Below are positions 11,078 through 18,896 of a stretch of 64,000 bases of DNA, one piece after another. Below the pieces are notes generated by a model, which saw nothing but the letters and a program-made list of their open reading frames with translations, did not search any database and was not told the DNA's origin. The stretch comes from Variovorax sp. OK212 (GTDB taxonomy: Bacteria; Pseudomonadota; Gammaproteobacteria; Burkholderiales; Burkholderiaceae_C). The stretch is from positions 496,001-560,000 of the forward strand of contig NZ_FOLP01000002.1 of NCBI RefSeq assembly GCF_900112425.1. Direction: 5' to 3'. Both the position numbers and the translations under genes were made by a program. Every line of letters begins with the position of its first letter. Position 1 is the stretch's first letter.

Positions 11078-12460
11078 TTACTGCGCCGCCACCGTCTTGA
11101 TGCGCGCGATCATCTCGTCCACGGCCTTGTCCACCGGCACCTTGTCGGTCACGACGCGGCTCATGGCCTTGGCCCAGACGTTCTCGTTGTTGATCACGGT
11201 GAAGCGGTAGTTCTTGGTGAACTCGAAGGTCACGGTGCCGGCGGCGTACTGGTTGAACACCGACTTGCGGTGCGAGTCGGCCTGCCAGAACGGGCTGGCC
11301 TGTCCGGCCTTGGTGACCGGGAACCAGCGGCCCAGCGAACCCTCGACGTACGGCGTGAGGTTTTCCTCCTGCAGCAGGAAGGACACGAACTCCTTGGCGC
11401 GCGCCTTGTTCTTGCCGTCCTTGAACACCACGCCGGTCTTCACGGCCGTGCGGTAGACCATCTTGCCGCCGTCGGGCTTGCTCGGGAAACCGGCCGTGCG
11501 GATGCGCTCGGTGTAGTTCTTGCGCGCTTCTTCACGCTGCTCGGCGGTGAGCGTTGCGTTGTTCGAGTCGTCGAGCCACTTGGCCGGCAGCGAGATGGTC
11601 GCGTTGTGCGTCATCACGGTCGTCTTGTTGTGGAAGGCGACGTTGTTGTCCGGGTCCTTCCAGCTGGTGGACGAAGGCGGCGTGCAGCCCGTGAGGTAGG
11701 GCTTGGTGTAGTCGGTCATGGCGGCGATCAGGCCGGTGCGCACCTTCGGGTCGTCGACCAGCAGCTTGCCGTTGTCGTCGACCAGCTTGACGTTGTACGC
11801 GTCCATGAACGTCAGGAACGAATAGAAGGCGTCGCTCGAGTCCACGCCCATGGGCATGCCGATGCCGAAGGTGCGCTTGCCGCTCTTCTGGCGGCTCGCG
11901 GGTTGCACCTTCTCGCACCAGAAGGGCCAGTACTCTTTCCACGTGGTGGGGATGTCCGACTCCTTGAAGCCGGCCTCGGCGAGCATGTCGATCCAGTACT
12001 CGATGTGCATCGTCTGCTGCTTGATCGGGAAGGCGTAGTAGGCCTTCTTCTTCGTCTGGTCGTTGTAGAGGAAGGTGGTCTCGATCGTGTTGGTCGCGAA
12101 GCGGTCCTTCATGGGCGTGAGCACGCTGCCGATGTCCTCGAGCTTGCCGTCGAAGGCCCACTTGCCGGTGACCTGGAAGTCGTACACGTCGGCGTAGGCC
12201 ACGTCGGGCGGGCTGCCCGAGTCGAGCGCGGACACGGTCTTGGGGATCATGTCCTGCACCGGGTACTGCGACAGCTCGACCTTCACGTCCTTGTGCTTTT
12301 CCTCGAACTTCTTGATGGCGGCGAACAGCGCGTCGTCCTCCGCCTTGTAGAAGCCCTTGACCCACCAGACGGTGAGCTTTTCCTGCGCGAAGGCGTTGCC
12401 TGACGCGATCAGGCCCAGCGCGACCAGGGTCGGCGCAATGAGCGATTTGGCGAGTTTCAT
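11078..12460 (-). CDS. extracellular sugar-binding protein of an ABC transporter
   Basis: A 460-residue family 1 solute-binding protein. Residues 1-25 are a signal peptide (basic MKLAKSL, hydrophobic core, cleavage near NAFAQE). The mature protein begins KLTVWWVKG and contains the usual CUT1 landmarks DVAYADVYDF and KAKEFVSFLLQEEN-like segments near the C-terminus. It captures the substrate in the periplasm. The ligand cannot be read directly; the divergent catabolic genes point to a sugar acid such as galactonate or a galactoside. A good Shine-Dalgarno (AAGGAGAC) precedes ATG. Confidence 0.92.
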   Translation of the reverse strand: MKLAKSLIAPTLVALGLIASGNAFAQEKLTVWWVKGFYKAEDDALFAAIKKFEEKHKDVKVELSQYPVQDMIPKTVSALDSGSPPDVAYADVYDFQVTGKWAFDGKLEDIGSVLTPMKDRFATNTIETTFLYNDQTKKKAYYAFPIKQQTMHIEYWIDMLAEAGFKESDIPTTWKEYWPFWCEKVQPASRQKSGKRTFGIGMPMGVDSSDAFYSFLTFMDAYNVKLVDDNGKLLVDDPKVRTGLIAAMTDYTKPYLTGCTPPSSTSWKDPDNNVAFHNKTTVMTHNATISLPAKWLDDSNNATLTAEQREEARKNYTERIRTAGFPSKPDGGKMVYRTAVKTGVVFKDGKNKARAKEFVSFLLQEENLTPYVEGSLGRWFPVTKAGQASPFWQADSHRKSVFNQYAAGTVTFEFTKNYRFTVINNENVWAKAMSRVVTDKVPVDKAVDEMIARIKTVAAQ

Positions 12461-12575
12461 GGTTTTGTCTCCTTCTCTTCTTGGGTGGAATTTGCTCGGG
12501 GCGCGAGCGTAGGGTGAAAGAACCGGATGCGAACTGCGGACAAACGCGTAGACGGCCTGGGCGACGCCGCCGCGC

Positions 12576-13319
12576 CTAGCTGGCCTTGAGCCTTGGCGGC
12601 GGCCTGCTCAGGCGTGGCAGGCGGCGCCTGGAACCGAGCACGTCCTCGATGTCCTGGCGCGCGCCGTCGATGAGCCGGATGATCGCGAGCTCGGCCTTCG
12701 ACGGGTCGTGCGCAATCACCGCGTCGAGCACCGCGCGGTGCAGCGGCAGCGAGAGCGCGGGGCCGTCGGGCTTGGTGGTGGAAATCTCGAAGCTGGTGCG
12801 CAGCAGCGCGTTGAGCACCTTGCTCATCTGCGAAATCATGCGGTTGCCCGCCGCGCTCAACAGGCCGTTGTGAAAGCGCAGGTCGAAGGTGACGTAGTCG
12901 CCGCCGTTCTCCACGGCCTCCTTCATGCCGGCGAAGGCACTTTCGATTTCGTCGATGTCCTTCTGGGTGGCGCGCTCCGCCGCGAGCCGCACCGCCGCAG
13001 GCTCGACCACGCGGCGCAGGTCCTGCAGGTCGCGCAGGAACTCGGGCGTGAGGCCGGCGCGTGCCTGCCAGGTGATGACGTCGGGGTCGAACCAGTTCCA
13101 CTTGTCCTTGGGCAGCACGCGCGTGCCGACCTTCGGCCCGGTGACGATCAGGCCCTTGGCCACCAGGGACTTGATGGCCTCGCGCACCACCGTGCGGCTC
13201 ACGCCGAGTTCCTCGCCGAGGATGGGCTCCGCGGGGATCGACGCACCGATCGCATAGCGCCCCGCCACCACGGCTTCACCGAGCAGCTCGAGCGTGCGAC
13301 CGTGGATGTTCTTGATCAT
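12576..13319 (-). CDS. GntR-family regulator with FCD domain (sugar-acid responsive)
   Basis: A 247-residue FadR-subfamily repressor. The winged helix occupies residues 5-70 (IPAEPILGEELGVSRTVVREAIKSLVAKGLI); the all-helical FCD ligand domain follows, with metal-binding residues suggested by DLRFHNGL and LHRAV. It is first in the leftward series before the transporter and divergent from the dehydratase-kinase-aldolase genes. That position fits local control by a sugar acid or its dehydration product, as DgoR does for galactonate in E. coli. Start ATG 13319 was chosen because the frame continuing upstream runs antisense to the dehydratase and has no family similarity. Confidence 0.88.
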   Translation of the reverse strand: MIKNIHGRTLELLGEAVVAGRYAIGASIPAEPILGEELGVSRTVVREAIKSLVAKGLIVTGPKVGTRVLPKDKWNWFDPDVITWQARAGLTPEFLRDLQDLRRVVEPAAVRLAAERATQKDIDEIESAFAGMKEAVENGGDYVTFDLRFHNGLLSAAGNRMISQMSKVLNALLRTSFEISTTKPDGPALSLPLHRAVLDAVIAHDPSKAELAIIRLIDGARQDIEDVLGSRRRLPRLSRPPPRLKAS

Positions 13320-13385
13320 GTGAGATGTGATTTCTGGTATCGCGACGCTCGAAAACACTAAGGCTCCGGCGTGTTGATCGCGCTT

Positions 13386-13395
13386 ATCATATGAT
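13386..13395. promoter_or_regulatory. candidate operator in the divergent control region
   Basis: ATCATATGAT is a perfect 10-bp palindrome inside an A/T-rich island in otherwise GC-rich DNA, in the middle of the 150-bp gap between the GntR gene and the dehydratase gene. It is a plausible site for the GntR protein. I could not place -10/-35 elements with confidence. Confidence 0.45.
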
Positions 13396-13469
13396 GATTG
13401 AAATCGATTTTCCGGCAGGACAAACCCTGAGGTTTGGGCCCTTAAAAGCAACAATTCGGAGACATACCC

Positions 13470-15206
13470 ATGAGCATTCCTCCCAAGAAAAAACCCGGTG
13501 AACTGCGCAGCCAGCAATGGTTCGGACGCCACGACCGAGACGGCTTCATCTACCGCAGCTGGATGAAAGGCAAGGGCGTGCCGCACGACCAGTTCGACGG
13601 TCGCCCGGTCATCGGCATCTGCAACACCTTCAGCGAACTGACGCCCTGCAACTCGCACTTCCGCACGCTCGCGGAGCAGGTGAAGATCGGCGTGTACGAA
13701 GCGGGCGGCTTCCCGCTCGAGTTCCCGGTGATGTCGCTCGGCGAGACGCTGCTGCGCCCCACCGCCATGCTGTACCGCAACCTCGCGAGCATGGACGTCG
13801 AGGAGAGCATTCGCGGCAACCCGCTGGACGGCGTGGTGCTGCTCATGGGCTGCGACAAGACCACCCCCGCACTGATGATGGGCGCGGCCAGCGTCGACCT
13901 GCCGACCATCGGCGTGTCGGGCGGCCCGATGCTCTCGGGCAAGTGGCGCGGACAGGAGCTGGGCTCGGGCACCGGCGTGTGGCAGATGAGCGAGCAGGTG
14001 CGCGCCGGCACGCTGAAGCTGCAGGACTTCTTCGAGGCCGAGAGCTGCATGCACCGCAGCCACGGCCACTGCATGACGATGGGCACCGCGAGCACCATGG
14101 CCAGCATGGTCGAGTCGCTGGGCATCGGCCTGCCGGGCAATGCGGCCTACCCCGCCGTCGACGGCCGCCGCAACGTGCTGGCGCGCCAGGCGGGCCGGCG
14201 CATCGTCGGCATGGTGCACGAGGACATGAACATGTCGAAGATCCTCACGCGCCAGGCCATCGAGAACGCGATCAAGGTCAACGCGGCCATCGGCGGCTCG
14301 ACCAACTTCGTGATCCACCTGCTGGCCATCGCGGGCCGCATGGGCGTGGACCTCACGCTCGACGACTTCGACCGCCTGGCCGCCGAGCTGCCCTGCCTGG
14401 TCAACCTGCAACCCTCGGGCCAGTACCTGATGGAAGACTTCTGCTATGCGGGCGGCCTGCCGGTGGTGATCAAGGAGATCGCCGAGCACCTGCACAAGGA
14501 CATCCTCACGGTCACCGGCCAGAGTGTCTGGGAGAACGTGAAGGACGCCGAGAACTATGGCCCGCAGGTCATCCGCACGCTGGCCGAGCCCTTCAAGGAG
14601 AAGGCCGGCATCTGCGTGCTGCGCGGCAACCTCGCGCCCAACGGCGCCATCATCAAGCCCAGCGCGGCCACGCCCGAGCTGCTGGTGCACAAGGGCCGCG
14701 CGGTGGTGTTCGAGAGCGCCGAAGACCTGCACAAGCGCATCGACGACGAGAACCTCGACATCGACGAGCACTGCATCATGGTGCTGAAGAACTGCGGCCC
14801 CAAGGGCTACCCCGGCATGGCCGAGGCCGGCAACATGCCGCTGCCGCCGAAGGTGCTGCGCAAGGGCATCACGGACATGGTGCGCATCAGCGACGCGCGC
14901 ATGAGCGGCACCGCCTACGGCACCGTGGTGCTGCACACCGCGCCCGAGGCCGCGGCCGGCGGCCCGCTGGCCCTGGTGCAGGACGGCGACATCGTCGAGC
15001 TCGACGTGCCCAACCGCAAGCTGCACCTGCATGTGAGCGACGAGGAACTGGCCAAGCGCCGCGAGAAGTGGGTCGCGCCGCCGGCCCCGCTCGACTCGGG
15101 TTACTGGAAGCTGTACGTCGACACGGTGCTGCAGGCGGACCAGGGGGCCGACCTGGCCTTCCTGCGCGGCCGCCGCGGGGCATTCGTGCCGCGCGACAAT
15201 CACTGA
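13470..15206 (+). CDS. IlvD/Edd-family sugar-acid dehydratase (L-arabinonate/D-galactonate type)
   Basis: A 578-residue Fe-S dehydratase very close in length to the 579-residue L-arabinonate dehydratase group, which also accepts D-galactonate and D-fuconate. The three [2Fe-2S] ligands are in place: Cys60 (ELTPCNS), Cys128 (MGCDKTTP, with Mg-binding Lys130) and Cys201 (GHCMTMG); the catalytic Ser is Ser479 in DARMSGTAYG. It removes water to give a 2-keto-3-deoxy acid. The kinase and aldolase downstream imply 2-keto-3-deoxygalactonate as product. It stands in for enolase-superfamily DgoD. The gene starts after AATTCGGAGAC, a clear Shine-Dalgarno. Confidence 0.9.
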   Translation: MSIPPKKKPGELRSQQWFGRHDRDGFIYRSWMKGKGVPHDQFDGRPVIGICNTFSELTPCNSHFRTLAEQVKIGVYEAGGFPLEFPVMSLGETLLRPTAMLYRNLASMDVEESIRGNPLDGVVLLMGCDKTTPALMMGAASVDLPTIGVSGGPMLSGKWRGQELGSGTGVWQMSEQVRAGTLKLQDFFEAESCMHRSHGHCMTMGTASTMASMVESLGIGLPGNAAYPAVDGRRNVLARQAGRRIVGMVHEDMNMSKILTRQAIENAIKVNAAIGGSTNFVIHLLAIAGRMGVDLTLDDFDRLAAELPCLVNLQPSGQYLMEDFCYAGGLPVVIKEIAEHLHKDILTVTGQSVWENVKDAENYGPQVIRTLAEPFKEKAGICVLRGNLAPNGAIIKPSAATPELLVHKGRAVVFESAEDLHKRIDDENLDIDEHCIMVLKNCGPKGYPGMAEAGNMPLPPKVLRKGITDMVRISDARMSGTAYGTVVLHTAPEAAAGGPLALVQDGDIVELDVPNRKLHLHVSDEELAKRREKWVAPPAPLDSGYWKLYVDTVLQADQGADLAFLRGRRGAFVPRDNH

Positions 15207-15207
15207 G

Positions 15208-16125
15208 ATGACGACAAGACTGGTAGCCATCGACTGGGGCACGAGTTCACTGCGCGGCGCGCTGCTGGACGCTGACGGCAAGGTGCTGGAAGAGCGCAGC
15301 GATGCGCGCGGCATCCTCACGGTGCCCGAAGGCGGCTTTCCCGCCGTCTTCGACACGCTGTTCGGCGACTGGATGCGCCTGCAGGGCGCACGCTGCCTGA
15401 TCTCCGGCATGGCCGGCAGCAAGCAGGGCTGGGTCGAGGCGCCGTACTGCGCCTGCCCCGCGGGCCGCGTGGAAGTGGGCCGCAGGATCATCGACATCGA
15501 CGCCATTCCCGGCGCGCGCATCGCGATCGTGCCGGGCCTGAGCGACGAGCACGACGGCGTGCCCGACGTGATGCGCGGCGAAGAGGTTCAGATCTTCGGC
15601 GCCATGTCGATCACCGGCATGGACGACGGCGTTTTCGTGCTGCCCGGCACGCACAACAAGTGGGTCACGGTGAAGAAGGGCCGCGTCGCGGGCTTTCGCA
15701 CCTACATGACGGGCGAGTTCTATGCGCTGCTGAGCCAGCACTCGATCCTGGCGCGCACGCTGGACGCGGCCGCGCCGCTGGACGAAGCCGCCTTCCTCGA
15801 AGGCGTGACGCGCTCCGAGAACGGCCACGGCCTGCTGCACAACGCCTTCGGCACGCGCACGCTGGCGCTGTTCGAGCGCATGCCGAAGGAAGAGCTCGCG
15901 AGCTATCTTTCGGGCCTGCTCATCGGCGACGAGCTGCGCATGCAGTCGCTGCAGGCCGTCGGCGAGGTGGTGCTGATCGGCTCGTCCGCCCTCACCCAGC
16001 GCTACACGCTCGCCCTGCGCGCCACCGGCGTCGCCACGCGCACGCTGGGCGCCGAAGCCACCTGGGCCGGACTGCACGCGCTGTCGGGCTTTCTCGACAC
16101 CGACAGACGCGCAAGCCCAACCTAA
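15208..16125 (+). CDS. dgoK: 2-dehydro-3-deoxygalactonokinase
   Basis: A 305-residue sugar-acid kinase of the DgoK family. It begins LVAIDWGTSSLRGALLD, the phosphate-binding strand of the ASKHA fold, and contains VLPGTHNKWV and FRTYMTGEFYALL, both DgoK landmarks. It phosphorylates 2-keto-3-deoxygalactonate at O6. It starts 1 bp after the dehydratase stop (TGAGATG), so the two are translationally coupled. Confidence 0.93.
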   Translation: MTTRLVAIDWGTSSLRGALLDADGKVLEERSDARGILTVPEGGFPAVFDTLFGDWMRLQGARCLISGMAGSKQGWVEAPYCACPAGRVEVGRRIIDIDAIPGARIAIVPGLSDEHDGVPDVMRGEEVQIFGAMSITGMDDGVFVLPGTHNKWVTVKKGRVAGFRTYMTGEFYALLSQHSILARTLDAAAPLDEAAFLEGVTRSENGHGLLHNAFGTRTLALFERMPKEELASYLSGLLIGDELRMQSLQAVGEVVLIGSSALTQRYTLALRATGVATRTLGAEATWAGLHALSGFLDTDRRASPT

Positions 16126-16154
16126 ATCCCGCACCAGCCCCGTATCAGCCCCGC

Positions 16155-16796
16155 ATGACCACACCCCTCGAAAAATTCAGCGCAGCGATGCGCGAGCTGC
16201 CCCTGGTGGCCATCCTGCGCGGCCTCGCGCCCGCCGAAGCCGCCGACGTGGGCGACGCCATCGTCGAGCCCGGCTTCCGCCTGCTCGAAGTGCCGCTCAA
16301 CTCGCCACAGCCGCTGGAGAGCATCGCGCTGATGCGCCAGCGCTTTCCGCAGGCGCTGGTCGGCGCGGGCACGGTGCTCGGCGCGCAGCAGGTGCGCGAC
16401 GTGCATGCCGCTGGCGGCGAACTCATCGTCTCGCCCAACTACAACGCCGAAGTGGTCGCCGAAGCCGCGCGGCTCGGCCTGGTCTGCCTGCCGGGCGTCA
16501 TGACGCCCACCGAGGCCTTCGGCGCGCTCGCGTCGGGCGCCACCGGGCTCAAGCTGTTCCCCGCCGAGCTGGCCTCGCCCGCCGTGGTGAAGGCGCTGCT
16601 GGCGGTGCTGCCCGCCGGCACGCCGGTGATGCCCGTGGGTGGCATCACGCCGATGAACATGGCCGAATGGCGCGCGGCGGGTGCCGCGGGCTTCGGCATC
16701 GGCTCCGCCCTCTACAAGCCCGGCAAGACGGCCGGCGCGGTGCGCGAAGACGCGAAGAAATTCATCTCGGCCTGGACCGGCACGACGCTGGCCTGA
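16155..16796 (+). CDS. dgoA: 2-dehydro-3-deoxy-6-phosphogalactonate aldolase
   Basis: A 213-residue class I aldolase of the KDPG/KDPGal family. Glu in LLEVPLNSP and the Schiff-base Lys in GLKLFPAE are present, with the phosphate-binding GGITPMNM and GIGSALYKPG loops. The PLNSPQ segment is typical of DgoA rather than Eda, which has TLRTP. It yields pyruvate and glyceraldehyde 3-phosphate. ATG 16155 was chosen because the longer frame upstream is the antiparallel shadow of dgoK; the gap to dgoK is 29 bp. Confidence 0.92.
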   Translation: MTTPLEKFSAAMRELPLVAILRGLAPAEAADVGDAIVEPGFRLLEVPLNSPQPLESIALMRQRFPQALVGAGTVLGAQQVRDVHAAGGELIVSPNYNAEVVAEAARLGLVCLPGVMTPTEAFGALASGATGLKLFPAELASPAVVKALLAVLPAGTPVMPVGGITPMNMAEWRAAGAAGFGIGSALYKPGKTAGAVREDAKKFISAWTGTTLA

Positions 16797-16824
16797 GCCC
16801 GCAAGAACAACGGAGAACCCCACG

Positions 16825-17562
16825 ATGTCCGCCGATTCCGAATACGCCAGCCCGGCCGTGCGCAAGCTGCGCGAAGACCTTGCGCTCGCACTGCGCGCGG
16901 CCGCCCACCACGGGCTGTCCGAAGGTGTGTGCAACCATTTCAGCGTGATGCTGCCGGGCGCGCAGGACCGCTACCTCATCAACCCGCGCGGGCTGCACTG
17001 GAGCGAGATCGGCCCCGACGACATCGTGCTGATCGACGTGCACGGCGAGGTGCTGGCCGGGCGCCACCGCGTCGAGCCGACCGCGCTGTTCATCCACGGC
17101 GCGGTGCACCGGCTCACGGGCCACGCCGTCGTGCTGCACTGCCACATGCCCTACGCCACGGCGCTCACGCTCACGGTCGACCGTGCGCTCGACCCGAGCG
17201 CGAGCCAGAACGCGATGCGCTACATGAACCGCATCGCCATCGACGCCGAATACAACGGCCTGGCGCTGGACGACGCCGAGGGCGAGCGCATTGCCCGCGC
17301 CATGACCGGCAAGGACGTGGCCTTCCTCGCGAACCACGGCGTGATCGTGGCGGGCGGCACCATCGCGCATGCCTACGACGACCTCTACTACCTGGAGCGC
17401 GCGTGCCTGCACCAGGTGATCGCGCAGTCGACCGGGCGCCCGCTGGTGCCGGTCGACGCCAAGCTGGCCGCGCATGTGGCGGCGCAGATCCAGGGCGAGC
17501 GCGAGCAGTCCGACCTGTTCTTCGAAGCCCTGCGCCGCATGCTGCCGCCGCCACGCGGCTGA
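16825..17562 (+). CDS. class II aldolase/adducin family protein
   Basis: A 245-residue member of the fuculose-phosphate aldolase/adducin fold. The Zn-binding His pair is in VLHCHMPYATAL and the third His in LANHGVIVAGG. It lacks the signature that would separate aldolases from epimerases or decarboxylase-like relatives. It follows dgoA by 28 bp with an upstream GGAGAA. A second aldolase in a galactonate-type cluster suggests either a side route for another sugar acid or a retro-aldol step on an unphosphorylated intermediate; both are inference. Confidence 0.85.
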   Translation: MSADSEYASPAVRKLREDLALALRAAAHHGLSEGVCNHFSVMLPGAQDRYLINPRGLHWSEIGPDDIVLIDVHGEVLAGRHRVEPTALFIHGAVHRLTGHAVVLHCHMPYATALTLTVDRALDPSASQNAMRYMNRIAIDAEYNGLALDDAEGERIARAMTGKDVAFLANHGVIVAGGTIAHAYDDLYYLERACLHQVIAQSTGRPLVPVDAKLAAHVAAQIQGEREQSDLFFEALRRMLPPPRG

Positions 17563-17740
17563 GCCAACGGCCTACAACCAATGGCGCGCCCCGCCAGGCG
17601 CGCCGCGGGCGCCGCAGCCTTTAGGATCCGGGCATGCCCGCGCACGGGCTTACAGCTCTTCATCCGATTTCGCTCCAGCCTTACAAAGGCTTCACACAAG
17701 GGCGCGAGGATGAGGCTTCCAACCAATACCGGGGGATCAA

Positions 17741-18052
17741 GTGAAAAAGCTTACTTTTGCATTCGGCGCCGCGGCCCTGCTTTCGCTGGCCGCACTGAGC
17801 GCACCAGCCCAGGCCCAGACGGGCGGCTCGTTCATCCAGGCACAGGTGTACGTGGTACCGCCTCCGCCGCCGCGCCGCTACTACGCGCCGCCGCCGCCGC
17901 GCTACTACGGTCCGCCGCGCAACTACCACGGCGACCGCTACTACCGCGACCGCCGCTGGGACGACGGCCGCCGCCATGGCCGCCGCGACAACGACGGCGA
18001 CGGCGTGCCCAACCGCTACGACCGCCGGCCGAACAATCCGTACCGCTATTGA
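17741..18052 (+). CDS. small secreted Pro/Tyr/Arg-rich protein with a thrombospondin-3-like motif
   Basis: 103 residues. Residues 1-25 form a clear signal peptide (MKKLTFAFGAAALLSL, cleavage after AQAQ). The mature part has two Pro clusters each ending in RYY (PPPPPRRYY, PPPPRYY), then an Arg/Asp-rich stretch and DNDGDGVPNRYDRRPNNP, which matches the Asp-rich calcium-binding type 3 thrombospondin repeat. Similar short periplasmic proteins are common but uncharacterised in this group. A Shine-Dalgarno-like GGGGGATCAAG precedes ATG. It is monocistronic with a terminator. Confidence 0.8.
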   Translation: MKKLTFAFGAAALLSLAALSAPAQAQTGGSFIQAQVYVVPPPPPRRYYAPPPPRYYGPPRNYHGDRYYRDRRWDDGRRHGRRDNDGDGVPNRYDRRPNNPYRY

Positions 18053-18086
18053 TCTTCATCGATCACTATTGATCGAGACGACAACG

Positions 18087-18117
18087 ACCCGGGCCACGCG
18101 CCCGGGTTCTTGTTTCA
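18087..18117 (+). terminator. terminator after the small secreted protein gene
   Basis: An 8-bp stem ACCCGGGC (18087-18094) with GCCCGGGT (18100-18107), five-base loop, followed by TTCTTGTTT. The T tract is interrupted. It lies 34 bp past the stop codon, between convergent genes. Confidence 0.7.
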
Positions 18118-18142
18118 GGCTGTCGCGAGCCCGGCCGTGGGC

Positions 18143-18856
18143 TCAGGCCGCCTCGGGCGACCCCGCATAAGGCGGCGTCGCGCTCGACAGCCCCTGCTTG
18201 AGCTGCCGCGAGACCTCGTCGGCCAGCACCTCGACCTTGCCCGCTTCCACGCCTTCGAGCGCCTGGCGGGCCACGCTGTCGGGCGATACCTTGTCGCCGG
18301 GCAGGTGCGCGGCCATGTCGGTGTCCATCAGGGCCATGTGCAGGCTCGTGACCTGCGTGCCCTGCCCCGCCAGTTCGTTGCGCAGGCCATTGCTCAGCGA
18401 CCAGGCGGCCGACTTGGTCGCGCTGTAGGTCGCCACGCCCGGGAAGGTGGTCCAGCTCAGGGCCGACAGCGCATTCACCACCGCCCCGCCGCCGTTGGCC
18501 TTCAGCACGGGCGCGAAAGCCTGCGTGAGCGCCCAGGGGCCGAAGAAATTGGTTTCGAATTCGGCGCGCGCGGCGGCCACCGCGTCGGGCGAGCCGAGAA
18601 AGCTCGACCCGCGCGAGATGCCGGCGTTGTTGATCAGCAGCGTGACGTCGCCGCAGTCGCGTACCGCCGCCTCGATCTGCGCGGGCTGCGTCACGTCGAG
18701 CGCCACCGGCGTCACGCCGGGCAGCGTGATGCTCTTCGGGTCGCGCGCCGCGCCGTAGACCTTGCGCGCGCCGGCGGCCAGCGCCGCCTTGGCAAAGGCA
18801 AGGCCGAGGCCGCGGTTGGCACCGGTGATGAAGACGACCGAATCCTTGATTTTCAT
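18143..18856 (-). CDS. SDR-family oxidoreductase
   Basis: A 237-residue classical short-chain dehydrogenase. The cofactor loop is TGANRGLG; NNAG follows; the catalytic set includes Ser in NALSALSW and YSATK. The residues after strand 2 (AARDP) suit NADP. Substrate unknown. It lies 40 bp after the MATE exporter gene on the same strand and may be its operon partner. Confidence 0.88.
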   Translation of the reverse strand: MKIKDSVVFITGANRGLGLAFAKAALAAGARKVYGAARDPKSITLPGVTPVALDVTQPAQIEAAVRDCGDVTLLINNAGISRGSSFLGSPDAVAAARAEFETNFFGPWALTQAFAPVLKANGGGAVVNALSALSWTTFPGVATYSATKSAAWSLSNGLRNELAGQGTQVTSLHMALMDTDMAAHLPGDKVSPDSVARQALEGVEAGKVEVLADEVSRQLKQGLSSATPPYAGSPEAA

Positions 18857-18896
18857 GACGCGCCTTTCGTTGAGAGAGTCTGTTGAAAACTGAGCT

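Noticed and set aside
13386..13400. Reading the AT-rich patch as a sigma-70 -10 element
   Set aside because: Hexamers there fit several registers, and no -35 at acceptable spacing stands out, so I list it only as an operator candidate.
12576..15521. A 981-residue minus-strand open frame joining the GntR gene to DNA antisense to the dehydratase
   Set aside because: Only the final 247 residues show a real family; the rest is antisense. The GntR start at 13319 is well placed.
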